NCBI RefSeq assembly: GCF_902859825.1
Contig: NZ_CADIKB010000020.1
Location: 54,474-118,473 of the forward strand
Length of the DNA: 64,000 bases
Direction: 5' to 3'
From: Paraburkholderia phenoliruptrix
GTDB lineage: Bacteria > Pseudomonadota > Gammaproteobacteria > Burkholderiales > Burkholderiaceae
The position numbers and the translations under genes are program-made. The notes beneath the pieces were generated by a model that saw only the letters and a program-made list of their open reading frames with translations, was not told the origin of the DNA and made no database searches. Of the stretch, positions 8,456 through 16,807 are shown in pieces (the stretch's first letter is position 1; each line of letters begins with the position of its first letter).

Positions 8456-9665
8456 GACAAAGATGAGCGAGACGAGCGGCGTGAGCGCCGACCCGATTGT
8501 GATCGTGAGCGCGGCGCGCACGCCGATGGCGGCATTTCAGGGCGACTTTGCGTCGCTGACCGCGCCGCAACTCGGCTCGATCGCGATTGAAGCCGCGGTT
8601 CAACGCGCGGGCCTGAAGCCCGAACAGATCGGCGAAGTGGTGATGGGCTGCGTGCTGCCCGCGGGCCTCGGCCAGGCGCCCGCGCGGCAAGCTGCGCTCG
8701 GCGCGGGCTTGCCCCTTTCCACGGGCAGCACGACCGTCAACAAGATGTGCGGCTCCGGCATGCGCGCGGCGATGTTCGCGCACGACATGCTCGCCGCCGG
8801 GTCGGTCGACGTGATCGTCGCGGGCGGCATGGAGAGCATGACCAACGCGCCCTATCTGCTGCCCAAGGCGCGCGGCGGTATGCGCATGGGTCACGGCCAG
8901 GTGATCGATCACATGTTCTACGACGGCCTCGAAGACGCCTACGAGAAAGGCCGCCTGATGGGCACGTTCGCGGAAGAATGCGCGGCGTCGTTCGACTTCA
9001 CGCGCGAAGCGCAGGACGCGTTCGCCGTCGAGTCGCTGAACCGCGCGAAGCGCGCAAACGAAGACGGTTCGTTCGCCTGGGAAATCGCACCCGTCAAAGT
9101 GCAAAGCCGCAAAGGCGACGTCACCGTCGAGCACGACGAACAGCCGTACAAGGCCAACCTCGACAAAATCCCCACGCTCAAGCCCGCGTTCAGCAAAACG
9201 GGCACGGTGACGGCCGCGAACTCGTCGTCGATTTCGGACGGCGCCGCGGCGCTCGTGATGATGCGCGAATCGACGGCAAAGCGCCTCGGCGTCGAGCCGC
9301 TTGCACGCGTGGTCGGCCATTCCACGTTCGCGCAGGAACCGGCGAAGTTCACCACGGCCCCGGTCGGCGCCATTCGCAAGCTGTTCGAGAAAAACGGCTG
9401 GCGCGCGGACGAAGTCGATCTGTATGAAGTCAACGAGGCCTTTGCCGTCGTGACCATGGCCGCGATGAAAGAGCACAAGCTCCCGCACGACAAGGTCAAC
9501 GTGCATGGCGGCGCCTGTGCGCTCGGCCATCCGATTGGCGCATCCGGCGCGCGCATTCTCGTCACGCTCATCGGCGCGCTGAAAAAGCGCGGCGGCAAGC
9601 GCGGCGTCGCGACGCTGTGCATCGGCGGCGGCGAAGCGACCGCGATGGGCATCGAGCTGGTTTGA
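8448..9665 (+). CDS. Acetyl-CoA C-acyltransferase (thiolase)
   Basis: 405 residues. The acylation cysteine is C101 in NKMCGSGM, the catalytic histidine is H361 in GHPIGASG, and the second cysteine is C391 in CIGGGEA, so the thiolase triad is complete. It makes or cleaves 3-ketoacyl-CoA; acetoacetyl-CoA is the commonest substrate for sequences of this type, but chain-length preference cannot be read. The start overlaps the carbonic anhydrase stop by 8 bases. It is followed after 46 bp by an SDR with its own good ribosome site and then an acyl-CoA dehydrogenase, forming a short-chain acyl-CoA module. Confidence 0.95.
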   Translation: MSETKMSETSGVSADPIVIVSAARTPMAAFQGDFASLTAPQLGSIAIEAAVQRAGLKPEQIGEVVMGCVLPAGLGQAPARQAALGAGLPLSTGSTTVNKMCGSGMRAAMFAHDMLAAGSVDVIVAGGMESMTNAPYLLPKARGGMRMGHGQVIDHMFYDGLEDAYEKGRLMGTFAEECAASFDFTREAQDAFAVESLNRAKRANEDGSFAWEIAPVKVQSRKGDVTVEHDEQPYKANLDKIPTLKPAFSKTGTVTAANSSSISDGAAALVMMRESTAKRLGVEPLARVVGHSTFAQEPAKFTTAPVGAIRKLFEKNGWRADEVDLYEVNEAFAVVTMAAMKEHKLPHDKVNVHGGACALGHPIGASGARILVTLIGALKKRGGKRGVATLCIGGGEATAMGIELV

Positions 9666-9711
9666 CATGTCGTGCGCGCATTCCAGCGCTTAACAGAGTT
9701 GGAGGTCATTC

Positions 9712-10389
9712 ATGAAGACAGTGTTGATCGTCGGTGCGTCGCGCGGCATCGGCCAGGAGTTTGTCCGGCAATACAAGGAGAGCGGCTGGCGCGTGCTGGC
9801 CACCGCGCGCGACGGCGCCGCGCTCGACGCCCTCGCCCAGTTGGGCGCGCAACCGTACTCCGTCGACGTCACGGAACCCGCGGATATCGCCGCGCTCGGC
9901 TGGAAGCTCGACGGCGAACAGGTGGATGTCGCCATCGTCGTGTCCGGGGTGTATGGTCCGCGCAGCGAAGGCATTGAAACCATTACCGCGGAAGACTTCG
10001 ATCACGTGATGCACACCAACGTGCGCGGGCCGATGCAACTGATGCCGATCCTGTTGCCGCTCGTCGAAGAAACGGGCGGCGTGCTGGCGGTCATTTCGAG
10101 CAGGATGGGCAGCATTGCCGACCCGAGCGGCACGAGCGGCTGGCTGTATCGCGTGAGCAAGGCGGCGCTGAACGACGCGCTCAAGCTCGCGTCGCTCGAA
10201 GCGCAGCGCGCCACCTGCGTGTCGCTGCATCCGGGCTGGGTACAGACCGACATGGGCGGCGCTCAGGCGGCGGTGCACCCCACGCGCAGCGTGAGCGGCA
10301 TGCGCGAAGTGCTGGCGCAGGCCGCGGCCTCGCGCGAGGCGTTCAATGGCCGCTTCTATCAATACGACGGCACGCAGCTCGACTGGTGA
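9712..10389 (+). CDS. SDR family oxidoreductase
   Basis: 225 residues, short for an SDR and of the C-factor/sniffer-like type. The nucleotide-binding motif VGASRGIG is at residues 5-12 and the catalytic YRVSK is present around residue 146, preceded by a serine-bearing strand (AVISSRMGSI). The ribosome site GGAGG lies 8-9 bp before the ATG. It sits between thiolase and acyl-CoA dehydrogenase with a 12-bp gap to the latter, so it is in the same transcript. A role as a 3-hydroxyacyl dehydrogenase is a contextual guess only, because this subfamily is poorly characterised. Confidence 0.88.
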   Translation: MKTVLIVGASRGIGQEFVRQYKESGWRVLATARDGAALDALAQLGAQPYSVDVTEPADIAALGWKLDGEQVDVAIVVSGVYGPRSEGIETITAEDFDHVMHTNVRGPMQLMPILLPLVEETGGVLAVISSRMGSIADPSGTSGWLYRVSKAALNDALKLASLEAQRATCVSLHPGWVQTDMGGAQAAVHPTRSVSGMREVLAQAAASREAFNGRFYQYDGTQLDW

Positions 10390-10401
10390 GGAGACAGGCT
10401 C

Positions 10402-11532
10402 ATGGTGCTTGATCAGGACCACCTGATGGTCCGCGACGCGCTGCGCACCTTCGTGCGCGACGCTATCACGCCGCACGCGGCGGCATGGGACCGCGAGCGC
10501 ACCTTTCCGAAAGATGTGCACCGTCAGCTCGCGGAACTCGGCGCCTACGGCGTGCTGGTGCCCGAAGCGTACGGCGGCGCCGGCATGGACGCGCTTGCGC
10601 TCGCGCTGATTCTCGAAGAAATCGCAGCCGGCGACGGCGGCACGTCCACGGCCATCTCCGTCAACAATTGCCCGGTGTGCAGCATTCTGCTGACGTACGG
10701 CAGCGACGCGCAAAAGCGCGACTGGCTCACGCCGCTCGCGCGCGGCGAGATGCTCGGCGCGTTCTGTCTGACCGAACCGCAGGCGGGCTCGGACGCGTCG
10801 GCGCTGCGCACCACTGCAACGCGCGACGGCGACGCGTATGTGCTCAACGGCGTGAAGCAGTTCATCACGAGCGGTAAGAACGCTCAGGTCGCAATCGTGA
10901 TGGCCGTCACCGACAAGGCGGCGGGCAAGCGTGGCATCAGCGCGTTCATCGTGCCGACCGACAGCAGCGGTTACGTCGTCGCGCGGCTCGAGGACAAGCT
11001 CGGCCAGCATTCGTCGGACACGGCGCAAATCGTCTTCGAGGACTGCCGCGTGCCCGCCGCGAACCTGATCGGCGCGGAAGGCGAGGGTTATCGCATTGCG
11101 CTGTCGGGGCTCGAAGGCGGGCGCATCGGCATCGCCGCGCAAAGCGTCGGCATGGCGCGCGCGGCGTTCGAAGCCGCGTTGAGCTATGCGAAAGAACGCG
11201 AGAGCTTCGGCGCGCCGCTTTTCTCGCACCAGGCCGTGCAATTCCGTCTCGCGGACATGGCGACGCAACTCGAAGCCGCGCGTCAGTTGATCTGGCACGC
11301 GGCCGCGCTGAAAGACGCGGGCCAGCCCTGTCTGACGGAAGCCGCCATGGCGAAGCTGTTCGCTTCGGAAGCCGCAGAGCGCATCTGTTCGGCGGCATTG
11401 CAGATTCACGGCGGCTATGGGTATCTGAGCGACTTTCCGGTCGAACGGATTTATCGCGATGTACGCGTGTGCCAGATCTACGAAGGCACGAGCGACATCC
11501 AGAAGATATTGATCGCGCGCGGTCTTGGTTAA
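10402..11532 (+). CDS. Acyl-CoA dehydrogenase (short/branched-chain type)
   Basis: 376 residues, the normal length for the SCAD/isobutyryl-CoA dehydrogenase group. FAD-binding segments include CLTEPQAGSDASALRTTA, and the catalytic glutamate fits E361 in IYEGTSDIQ near the C terminus. It oxidises acyl-CoA to 2-enoyl-CoA, passing electrons to ETF. The neighbouring thiolase and SDR, and the presence of icmF (which makes isobutyryl-CoA or butyryl-CoA) elsewhere in the window, fit a short or branched-chain substrate, but the sequence does not decide between butyryl-, isobutyryl- and 2-methylbutyryl-CoA. It starts 12 bp after the SDR stop. Confidence 0.93.
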   Translation: MVLDQDHLMVRDALRTFVRDAITPHAAAWDRERTFPKDVHRQLAELGAYGVLVPEAYGGAGMDALALALILEEIAAGDGGTSTAISVNNCPVCSILLTYGSDAQKRDWLTPLARGEMLGAFCLTEPQAGSDASALRTTATRDGDAYVLNGVKQFITSGKNAQVAIVMAVTDKAAGKRGISAFIVPTDSSGYVVARLEDKLGQHSSDTAQIVFEDCRVPAANLIGAEGEGYRIALSGLEGGRIGIAAQSVGMARAAFEAALSYAKERESFGAPLFSHQAVQFRLADMATQLEAARQLIWHAAALKDAGQPCLTEAAMAKLFASEAAERICSAALQIHGGYGYLSDFPVERIYRDVRVCQIYEGTSDIQKILIARGLG

Positions 11533-11563
11533 GAGTTTCCTTCAGAGTCCGCTTAAGAGTCCC

Positions 11564-12013
11564 ATGAGCCAGCATGAATCGTCCACGCGGCGCCCCGTCG
11601 ACTGTCCTTGCGGCGGCGCCGCGCCTCACCCGTCGGGGGCTGTGAAGGCGCCGCGATTTGCGGCGTGCTGCGGCCGTTACATCGACGGCGGCGAGCCGGC
11701 GCCGCGGGCGCTCGAACTGATGCGCTCGCGTTACAGCGCGTATGTTGTCGGCGCAACCGACTATCTGCGCGCCACCTGGGCGCCGGCAACCTGCCCCGCC
11801 GACCTCGACGTGGACCCCGAAGCGCCGGACGCACCGCGTTGGCTCGGACTCCAGATCAAGGCATTCGCCGAAACCGACCCGCAGCACGCGATGGTCGAGT
11901 TCGTCGCACGGTACAAGGTGGCGGGCCGCGCGCATCGGCTGCATGAGTTGAGCCGGTTCGTTCGTGATGATCGCGGCCACTGGCTGTATGTCGACGGCGA
12001 TGTGAGGGAGTAG
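11564..12013 (+). CDS. YchJ family protein (UPF0225, SEC-C-like N terminus)
   Basis: 149 residues from the ATG at 11564. An alternative TTG at 11525 would overlap the dehydrogenase stop. The N terminus carries a cysteine-rich metal-binding motif (DCPCGG, then AACCGRYIDGG) of SEC-C type, followed by LMRSRYSAYVVGATDYLRATW, the hallmark of the YchJ/UPF0225 family, and a nuclear-transport-factor-2-like C terminus. Molecular function is unknown in the family. It is probably the last gene of the aceK-can-thiolase-dehydrogenase unit, as a long stretch of tandem repeats and non-coding DNA follows. Confidence 0.85.
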   Translation: MSQHESSTRRPVDCPCGGAAPHPSGAVKAPRFAACCGRYIDGGEPAPRALELMRSRYSAYVVGATDYLRATWAPATCPADLDVDPEAPDAPRWLGLQIKAFAETDPQHAMVEFVARYKVAGRAHRLHELSRFVRDDRGHWLYVDGDVRE

Positions 12014-12064
12014 TTTTTCGGCGGCTTGGGTGGCTTTCGGCGGCTTTTAGCGGCTTATTTGGCG

Positions 12065-12214
12065 TCTTGGCGTCTTGGCGTCTTGGCGTCTTGGCGTCTT
12101 GGCGTCTTGGCGTCTTGGCGTCTTGGCGTCTTGGCGTCTTGGCGTGTGGTGTGGGGCGTGTGGTGTGGGGCGTGTGGTGTGGGGCGTGGGGCGTGGGGCG
12201 TGGGGCGTGGGGCG
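12065..12214. repeat. Three consecutive G/T-rich tandem repeat arrays
   Basis: Ten perfect copies of the 8-mer TCTTGGCG (12065-12144) pass directly into three copies of the 14-mer TGTGGTGTGGGGCG (12145-12186) and then four copies of the 7-mer TGGGGCG (12187-12214). The 14-mer ends in the same GGGGCG as the 7-mer, so the arrays look like successive slippage products. Strand asymmetry is extreme: the + strand has almost no A. Because 8 and 7 are not multiples of three, any reading frame here is accidental. Confidence 0.97.
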
Positions 12215-12859
12215 CGGTGGCGGACAGCGTGCTGCGATCGTGTGCCGCCATCGCATTTGGCCCTTTGGGCGCTTAGCCCATTGGCGAGGCTCTTTTATGT
12301 TGGCGCGACGCCACAGCTCGGCTCGTCCGCGGTCGGCTGACCTGCAGCAGCGCCCGGCGATCGCTTCCGCTCGACACGTCGACTCAGACCATCTGTGGCT
12401 TGGTCCGCGCCGCAATGCGCACGCTCAGCGCACTTCCGCGGTCTCATTCAGCCTCCCCTATGCCTCCGCCGCGACGCGGCAAATTTTTCGTCGCGGGTTC
12501 TCCTTGATTGCACAAAACAAAATTGTCGTGCCAGGATGAGGCCGTTGTTTCGTGACGCCACCCTGCGAGAGCTCGCTGGTAAGGGTTCCGCAAGTTGCGC
12601 CGGCGCCGGCCGATAACCAGATATGAGGTTGCGGCCGCGGTTCCCCGGCAGCAGACGTGGCGTTCATCATCGGCGCGTGGGGTCGCGCCGGCCGTTGGGT
12701 TTATCCCGTGCGATCTCGATCTGGCGTGCGTGCGCTTCGCGCAATGCGTACGTGAGCATGTTTTTGTTTGTCGCAAATGCGGGCGAAAGGCGAATGCCAG
12801 CCGCGCGTTTCACCAAACAGACGTGCGATGTCGAGGCGGTTTTTCTGGCAGGTGCGTGA
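12215..12859. other. Intergenic region without a recognisable gene
   Basis: About 650 bp between the repeat array and the secreted hydrolase. Short open frames on both strands show no ribosome sites, no family resemblance and no codon pattern like the neighbours. A small less GC-rich patch around 12510-12540 (ACAAAACAAAATTG) is the only compositional feature. Confidence 0.6.
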
Positions 12860-14167
12860 ATGGCGTTGAGCAAGGTTCTGGCGAAGTGTGCGGCGATTGG
12901 TGCAGCGGCGATGTGCGCTGTCGCGGCCGCGCACGCGAACCCGCTCGCGGACGCCCCCGGACCGCTTGCCCGCGCGCAGGTGCCGCGCATCGCGTTGCCG
13001 GACGACATCTATCTGCCAAGCGCCCGTCTGAACGAGCAGATCATTCGCATTCCCGTCGACGCCGACGGACAGATCACGCTTCAAACGACGATTTACAAGC
13101 CGGACGGCGCAGGCCCGTTCCCGATGATCGTCTTCAACCACGGCAAGATTCCCGGCGATCCGCGTATGCAGGAACGCAGCGACCCGTTGCCGCTTGCGCG
13201 CGAATTCGTACGTCGCGGCTATGTGGTGGTGGCGCCGAACCGCCAGGGCTTCGGCCAGTCGGGCGGCGTTTATCATCAGGACGGATGTGACGTCGAACGC
13301 AACGGCATCTCGCAGGCCGGCGACGTCGCGGCCACCATCGACTACATGTCGAAGCAAGCTTACGTCGACGCGTCGCACATTGTGGTGGCCGGCACGTCGC
13401 ACGGCGGCCTCGCGACGATGGCGTACGGCACCGAAGCCGCGCCGGGCGTGCGAGCGCTCATCAACTTCTCGGGCGGCTTGCGGCAGGACGCGTGCGGCGA
13501 CTGGCAAGGCAACCTGACACGCGCGTTCGGCGCGTACGGCGACAAGACGAAGGTGCCGTCGCTGTGGATGTACGGCGACAACGATTCGGTGTGGAACGCG
13601 CCCCTCGTGGCCGGCATGTACGCGGCGTATATCGCGCACGGCGCCAGCGCGAAAATGGTCGACTACGGCAAATATAAGAACGATGCGCACCGGCTCGTCG
13701 GCGACCGCGACGGCGTGCAGGTCTGGTGGCCGGCGGTCGAGGCGTTCCTTGCCCGCGTGGGCATGCCGACCGGCGTGCAATACCGCGTGGCGGATCCGGC
13801 CGCGCCGAAGGCGAGCGGCTTTGCTTCCGTCGATGCCGTGGACGCCGTGCCCTACGTCGACGAAGCCGGGCGCGCGGGCTACCGCAACTTCCTGCGCCAG
13901 TATCCGAGCCGGGCGTTCGCGGTGTCGGACACGGGTGCATGGTCGTGGGCGGAGGGCGGCGACGATCCGATGTCGGTTGCCATTGCGAATTGCCAGAAGC
14001 AGAGCTCGGCGCCTTGCCGCCTGTACGCTGTGGATAACTCCGTTGTCTGGGGAGACCAAGGTTCGCGGACAGCTGACAGCGGCTCCGGCGCGCCTGGTGG
14101 TGCTTCCGCTTCTTCTTCCCTCTCTTCCACTGACGACGCGCGACCGGCTATTGCCAGCCGGGAATAG
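12860..14167 (+). CDS. Secreted alpha/beta hydrolase (dienelactone hydrolase-like)
   Basis: 435 residues with an N-terminal signal peptide (hydrophobic core about residues 11-24, AHA then NPLADA), so it is exported, probably to the periplasm. The alpha/beta hydrolase core follows. FNHGKIPGD (about 93-100) resembles the oxyanion loop and GTSHGG gives the nucleophile S180. Aspartate and histidine candidates lie in the YGDND and KNDAHRLVGD segments. The core appears to end around residue 390 (CRLYAVDNSVVW); the last ~40 residues are a low-complexity Ser/Gly/Ala tail and may result from an extension or a shifted stop. Substrate unknown. It stands alone, with non-coding DNA upstream. Confidence 0.82.
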   Translation: MALSKVLAKCAAIGAAAMCAVAAAHANPLADAPGPLARAQVPRIALPDDIYLPSARLNEQIIRIPVDADGQITLQTTIYKPDGAGPFPMIVFNHGKIPGDPRMQERSDPLPLAREFVRRGYVVVAPNRQGFGQSGGVYHQDGCDVERNGISQAGDVAATIDYMSKQAYVDASHIVVAGTSHGGLATMAYGTEAAPGVRALINFSGGLRQDACGDWQGNLTRAFGAYGDKTKVPSLWMYGDNDSVWNAPLVAGMYAAYIAHGASAKMVDYGKYKNDAHRLVGDRDGVQVWWPAVEAFLARVGMPTGVQYRVADPAAPKASGFASVDAVDAVPYVDEAGRAGYRNFLRQYPSRAFAVSDTGAWSWAEGGDDPMSVAIANCQKQSSAPCRLYAVDNSVVWGDQGSRTADSGSGAPGGASASSSLSSTDDARPAIASRE

Positions 14168-14277
14168 CCGCGCCGGTCCAGACCTGACGCCGCGCCGCCG
14201 ACGATTGGGACTTCTCCCATTTTTGGGTATGGTCGTGCCCGCTATAAGTATGCGGACCATCACGACAGGAGAAGGAC

Positions 14278-14856
14278 GTGAAGACGCTTTATGGCATCGC
14301 GTGGCACGCGAAGCAACGCTGCGCCGTGTTTCAGATTCCGACAGCCAATTTCGGCACGGTGTTCATGCGCGTGTCCGCCTCGCCGGGAGACGCGAGCGTT
14401 GCGGTCGTCGAGGTCGACGCCGACCGGCTGCTCGAACAATGGCGGCGTACCGGCGGCAAACCCGAGCGATGCGCAGATGCGTCGCAGGCCTTATGGCCGT
14501 CCGACGAAAAATTCGCTGCCGCCGAAATCGGCTTCATGGAAGGGCAATTCGACCCCGTTCCCCTTGCCCTCATGACATGCCGCGCGGAGAACGGCGGCCC
14601 GGTGCAATTGAGCATTGCCGACGGCGTGACGCGCACCATCTGGCTCCTGACCGCCGGCGCTACAATTTTCCCGGTGTCGTGCCCCATCGACGATGCGTGC
14701 GCATTGCAAGCATGCGCCGGGGCTGCCGGCAGCCGCGTCCGGACAACCGCGGATCTGCTCTCACCCGCGTCAGACGAGCAGTACCTGAAAGAGCTGCGGG
14801 CTGCCGAACGGATGCAGGCTCGGCGCATTTTGCGGGATTTTGCGCAATCGAGATAG
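14278..14856 (+). CDS. Protein of unknown function (192 residues)
   Basis: I do not recognise this gene. It starts with GTG, chosen because AGGAGAAGG lies just upstream and no better start exists. The product begins MKTLYGIAWHAKQRCAVFQI, has no obvious signal peptide or membrane helix, and contains five cysteines, two in a CPIDDACALQAC cluster (about residues 139-150), which could form disulfides or bind metal. The C-terminal ~40 residues are charged and helical (DEQYLKELRAAERMQARRIL). It lies 110 bp after the secreted hydrolase and is followed by a long gene-poor stretch. Confidence 0.7.
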   Translation: MKTLYGIAWHAKQRCAVFQIPTANFGTVFMRVSASPGDASVAVVEVDADRLLEQWRRTGGKPERCADASQALWPSDEKFAAAEIGFMEGQFDPVPLALMTCRAENGGPVQLSIADGVTRTIWLLTAGATIFPVSCPIDDACALQACAGAAGSRVRTTADLLSPASDEQYLKELRAAERMQARRILRDFAQSR

Positions 14857-15451
14857 GAGAGGGGCGGCGCGGGTTCGTATGTCGAAGCATCATTCCGGCG
14901 ACGCCGCCTGCTTGCCGAGATCTGTGACGGCGACGGCAGCAACCATGCCGTCTTTCGCCGTTTGCATTCGGCCGACAACGAGCCGATATGCGGGCTTGGA
15001 TGAAGTAGACCAAGCAGGCTGGTTCTCGTTCAAAGTCTCAACAGCCTGACGGCGGTTGCTTTTCAGAACGCCGTGATTGGACCGGTAGAAGGCCAAAAAG
15101 GACGGTCGGTCGAGGCGGTCATTGCAGCCCGTACCGGGCGCCGTTCAGACAATCCACCCGAAACCTCCCCCACTACCCCCAATACTTTCTCGTCGCTAAC
15201 TCCGCCCATCCACACCCTTTCTTCCGCATCCCCAACGAGCTGCGCCGAACCGCCGCAAACCCCCGCCGCACAAGCCCAAACGCCAGGCAACCCGCTAGTG
15301 CAAAGCCCCAAAGAAACCGCTAATCTCGACCCCGCACGCTAGCCGACCGGCCCGGCGCAGCGCCAAAATCCCCGCGTTGCGCCCCCAAAAACCTGACAAA
15401 AGAAACACCCCAAGGCAGCGGCAACATGCATCCCTGGAGTACCACCTGGAA
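14857..15451. other. Gene-poor region upstream of the bio operon
   Basis: Roughly 600 bp with no convincing gene. A short open frame at 15073-15342 is proline/serine/threonine-rich, lacks a ribosome site and looks like a by-product of C-rich sequence. The bioA promoter and any biotin-responsive operator should be in the 3' part, but I see no clear -35/-10 pair or BirA-like palindrome. Confidence 0.6.
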
Positions 15452-16807
15452 ATGTCAGCAACATCACCTACATCGACGGAAGACTGGATTGCCCGCAGCC
15501 TGCGCGCGATCTGGCATCCGTGTACGCAGATGAAGCATCACGAGCGCCTGCCGCTCGTGCCCGTCGCGCGCGGACAAGGCGCATGGCTCTACGACCGCGC
15601 CGGTCATCGTTATCTGGATGCGATCAGTTCGTGGTGGGTCAATCTGTTCGGCCACGCCAATCCGCGCATCAATGCGGCACTGAAGGATCAGCTCGATACC
15701 CTCGAACACGCCATGCTCGCAGGCTGCACGCACGAGCCCGCCGTCGAACTCGCGGAGCGCCTAAGCGCGCTTACTCATAACACGCTGGGCCATGCGTTCT
15801 TCGCATCGGACGGCGCCTCCGCCGTCGAAATCGCGTTGAAAATGAGCTTCCACTCATGGCGCAATCGCGGTTTCGCCGACAAGCAGGAATTCGTCTGCAT
15901 TGCTAACAGCTATCACGGCGAGACGATCGGCGCGCTCGGCGTGACCGACGTCGCGCTGTTCAAGGACGCCTACGACCCGCTCATCCGCAACGCGCACGTC
16001 GTCGCATCGCCGGACGCGCGACTCGCGCAACCGGGCGAGTCGGCAGCGGACGTCGCGCGTCGCGCGCTCGAACACGTGCGTTCGCTCTTCGAAGCGCGCG
16101 CCGCGAAAATCGCCGCGTTGATCGTCGAGCCGCTCGTGCAATGCGCCGCCGGCATGGCCATGCACGACGCGTCGTATATCGCCGGCTTGCGCGCGTTGTG
16201 CGACCAGTACGGCGTGCATCTGATCGCGGATGAAATCGCCGTCGGCTGCGGACGCACGGGCACCTTCTTCGCCTGCGAACAGGCCGGCATCTGGCCGGAC
16301 TTCCTGTGTCTGTCCAAAGGCATTAGCGGCGGTTATCTGCCGCTGTCCATCGTGCTGTCGCGCGACGAAATCTTCGACGCCTTCTATCACGACGACACCG
16401 CTCGCGGCTTTCTGCACTCGCATTCGTACACCGGCAACCCGCTCGCGTGCCGTGCGGCGCTCGCCACGCTCGAGCTGTTCGCGAGCGACAACGTGCTCGC
16501 CGTCAATGCGCACAAGTCAGCGAAACTGAGGTCAGCGCTTGCGCCGCTGCAGGAACATGCACACGTGCGCAACCTGCGTCAGTGCGGGACGATTTTCGCT
16601 TTCGACGCAGTTATCGAAAACGCTGAGTACGCCAAAACATTTTCGCGCCGCTTCTTCGAAAACGCCTTGCAGCGTGAGCTGCTGCTGCGCCCGATTGCGA
16701 CCACGGTGTACCTGATGCCTCCCTACATTCTCGATGACGAAGAACTCGCGCTGCTCGCCTCGCGCACGTGCGAAACGTTCGAGGCCACGCTCGCGGAGGT
16801 CCGCTAA
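15452..16807 (+). CDS. bioA: Adenosylmethionine-8-amino-7-oxononanoate aminotransferase
   Basis: 451 residues of a class III PLP aminotransferase. The DAPA-aminotransferase hallmarks are the N-terminal IWHPCTQMKHH, DAISSWWVNLFGHANP, and the Schiff-base lysine K289 in LCLSKGISGGYLPL. It converts KAPA to DAPA using S-adenosylmethionine as amino donor, the third step of biotin ring assembly. The ATG at 15452 was chosen to start just before the conserved N terminus. Its TAA overlaps the bioF ATG (TAATG), so the two are translationally coupled at the head of a complete bioA-F-D-B operon. Confidence 0.97.
   Translation: MSATSPTSTEDWIARSLRAIWHPCTQMKHHERLPLVPVARGQGAWLYDRAGHRYLDAISSWWVNLFGHANPRINAALKDQLDTLEHAMLAGCTHEPAVELAERLSALTHNTLGHAFFASDGASAVEIALKMSFHSWRNRGFADKQEFVCIANSYHGETIGALGVTDVALFKDAYDPLIRNAHVVASPDARLAQPGESAADVARRALEHVRSLFEARAAKIAALIVEPLVQCAAGMAMHDASYIAGLRALCDQYGVHLIADEIAVGCGRTGTFFACEQAGIWPDFLCLSKGISGGYLPLSIVLSRDEIFDAFYHDDTARGFLHSHSYTGNPLACRAALATLELFASDNVLAVNAHKSAKLRSALAPLQEHAHVRNLRQCGTIFAFDAVIENAEYAKTFSRRFFENALQRELLLRPIATTVYLMPPYILDDEELALLASRTCETFEATLAEVR

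Noticed and set aside
12065..12144. Possible CRISPR array
   Set aside because: Ten identical 8-mers are contiguous with no spacers, so it is a simple tandem repeat, not a CRISPR.
12026..12539. Several overlapping open frames with repeated tryptophan/arginine/leucine motifs
   Set aside because: They exist only because 8-, 14- and 7-bp tandem repeats keep all frames open; the peptides are pure repeat translation without ribosome sites.
15073..15342. 89-residue frame upstream of bioA
   Set aside because: Pro/Ser/Thr-rich composition produced by C-rich DNA; no ribosome site, no family resemblance.
15300..15451. Biotin-responsive operator or riboswitch before bioA
   Set aside because: No BirA-like palindrome or riboswitch-like conserved structure could be seen by eye.
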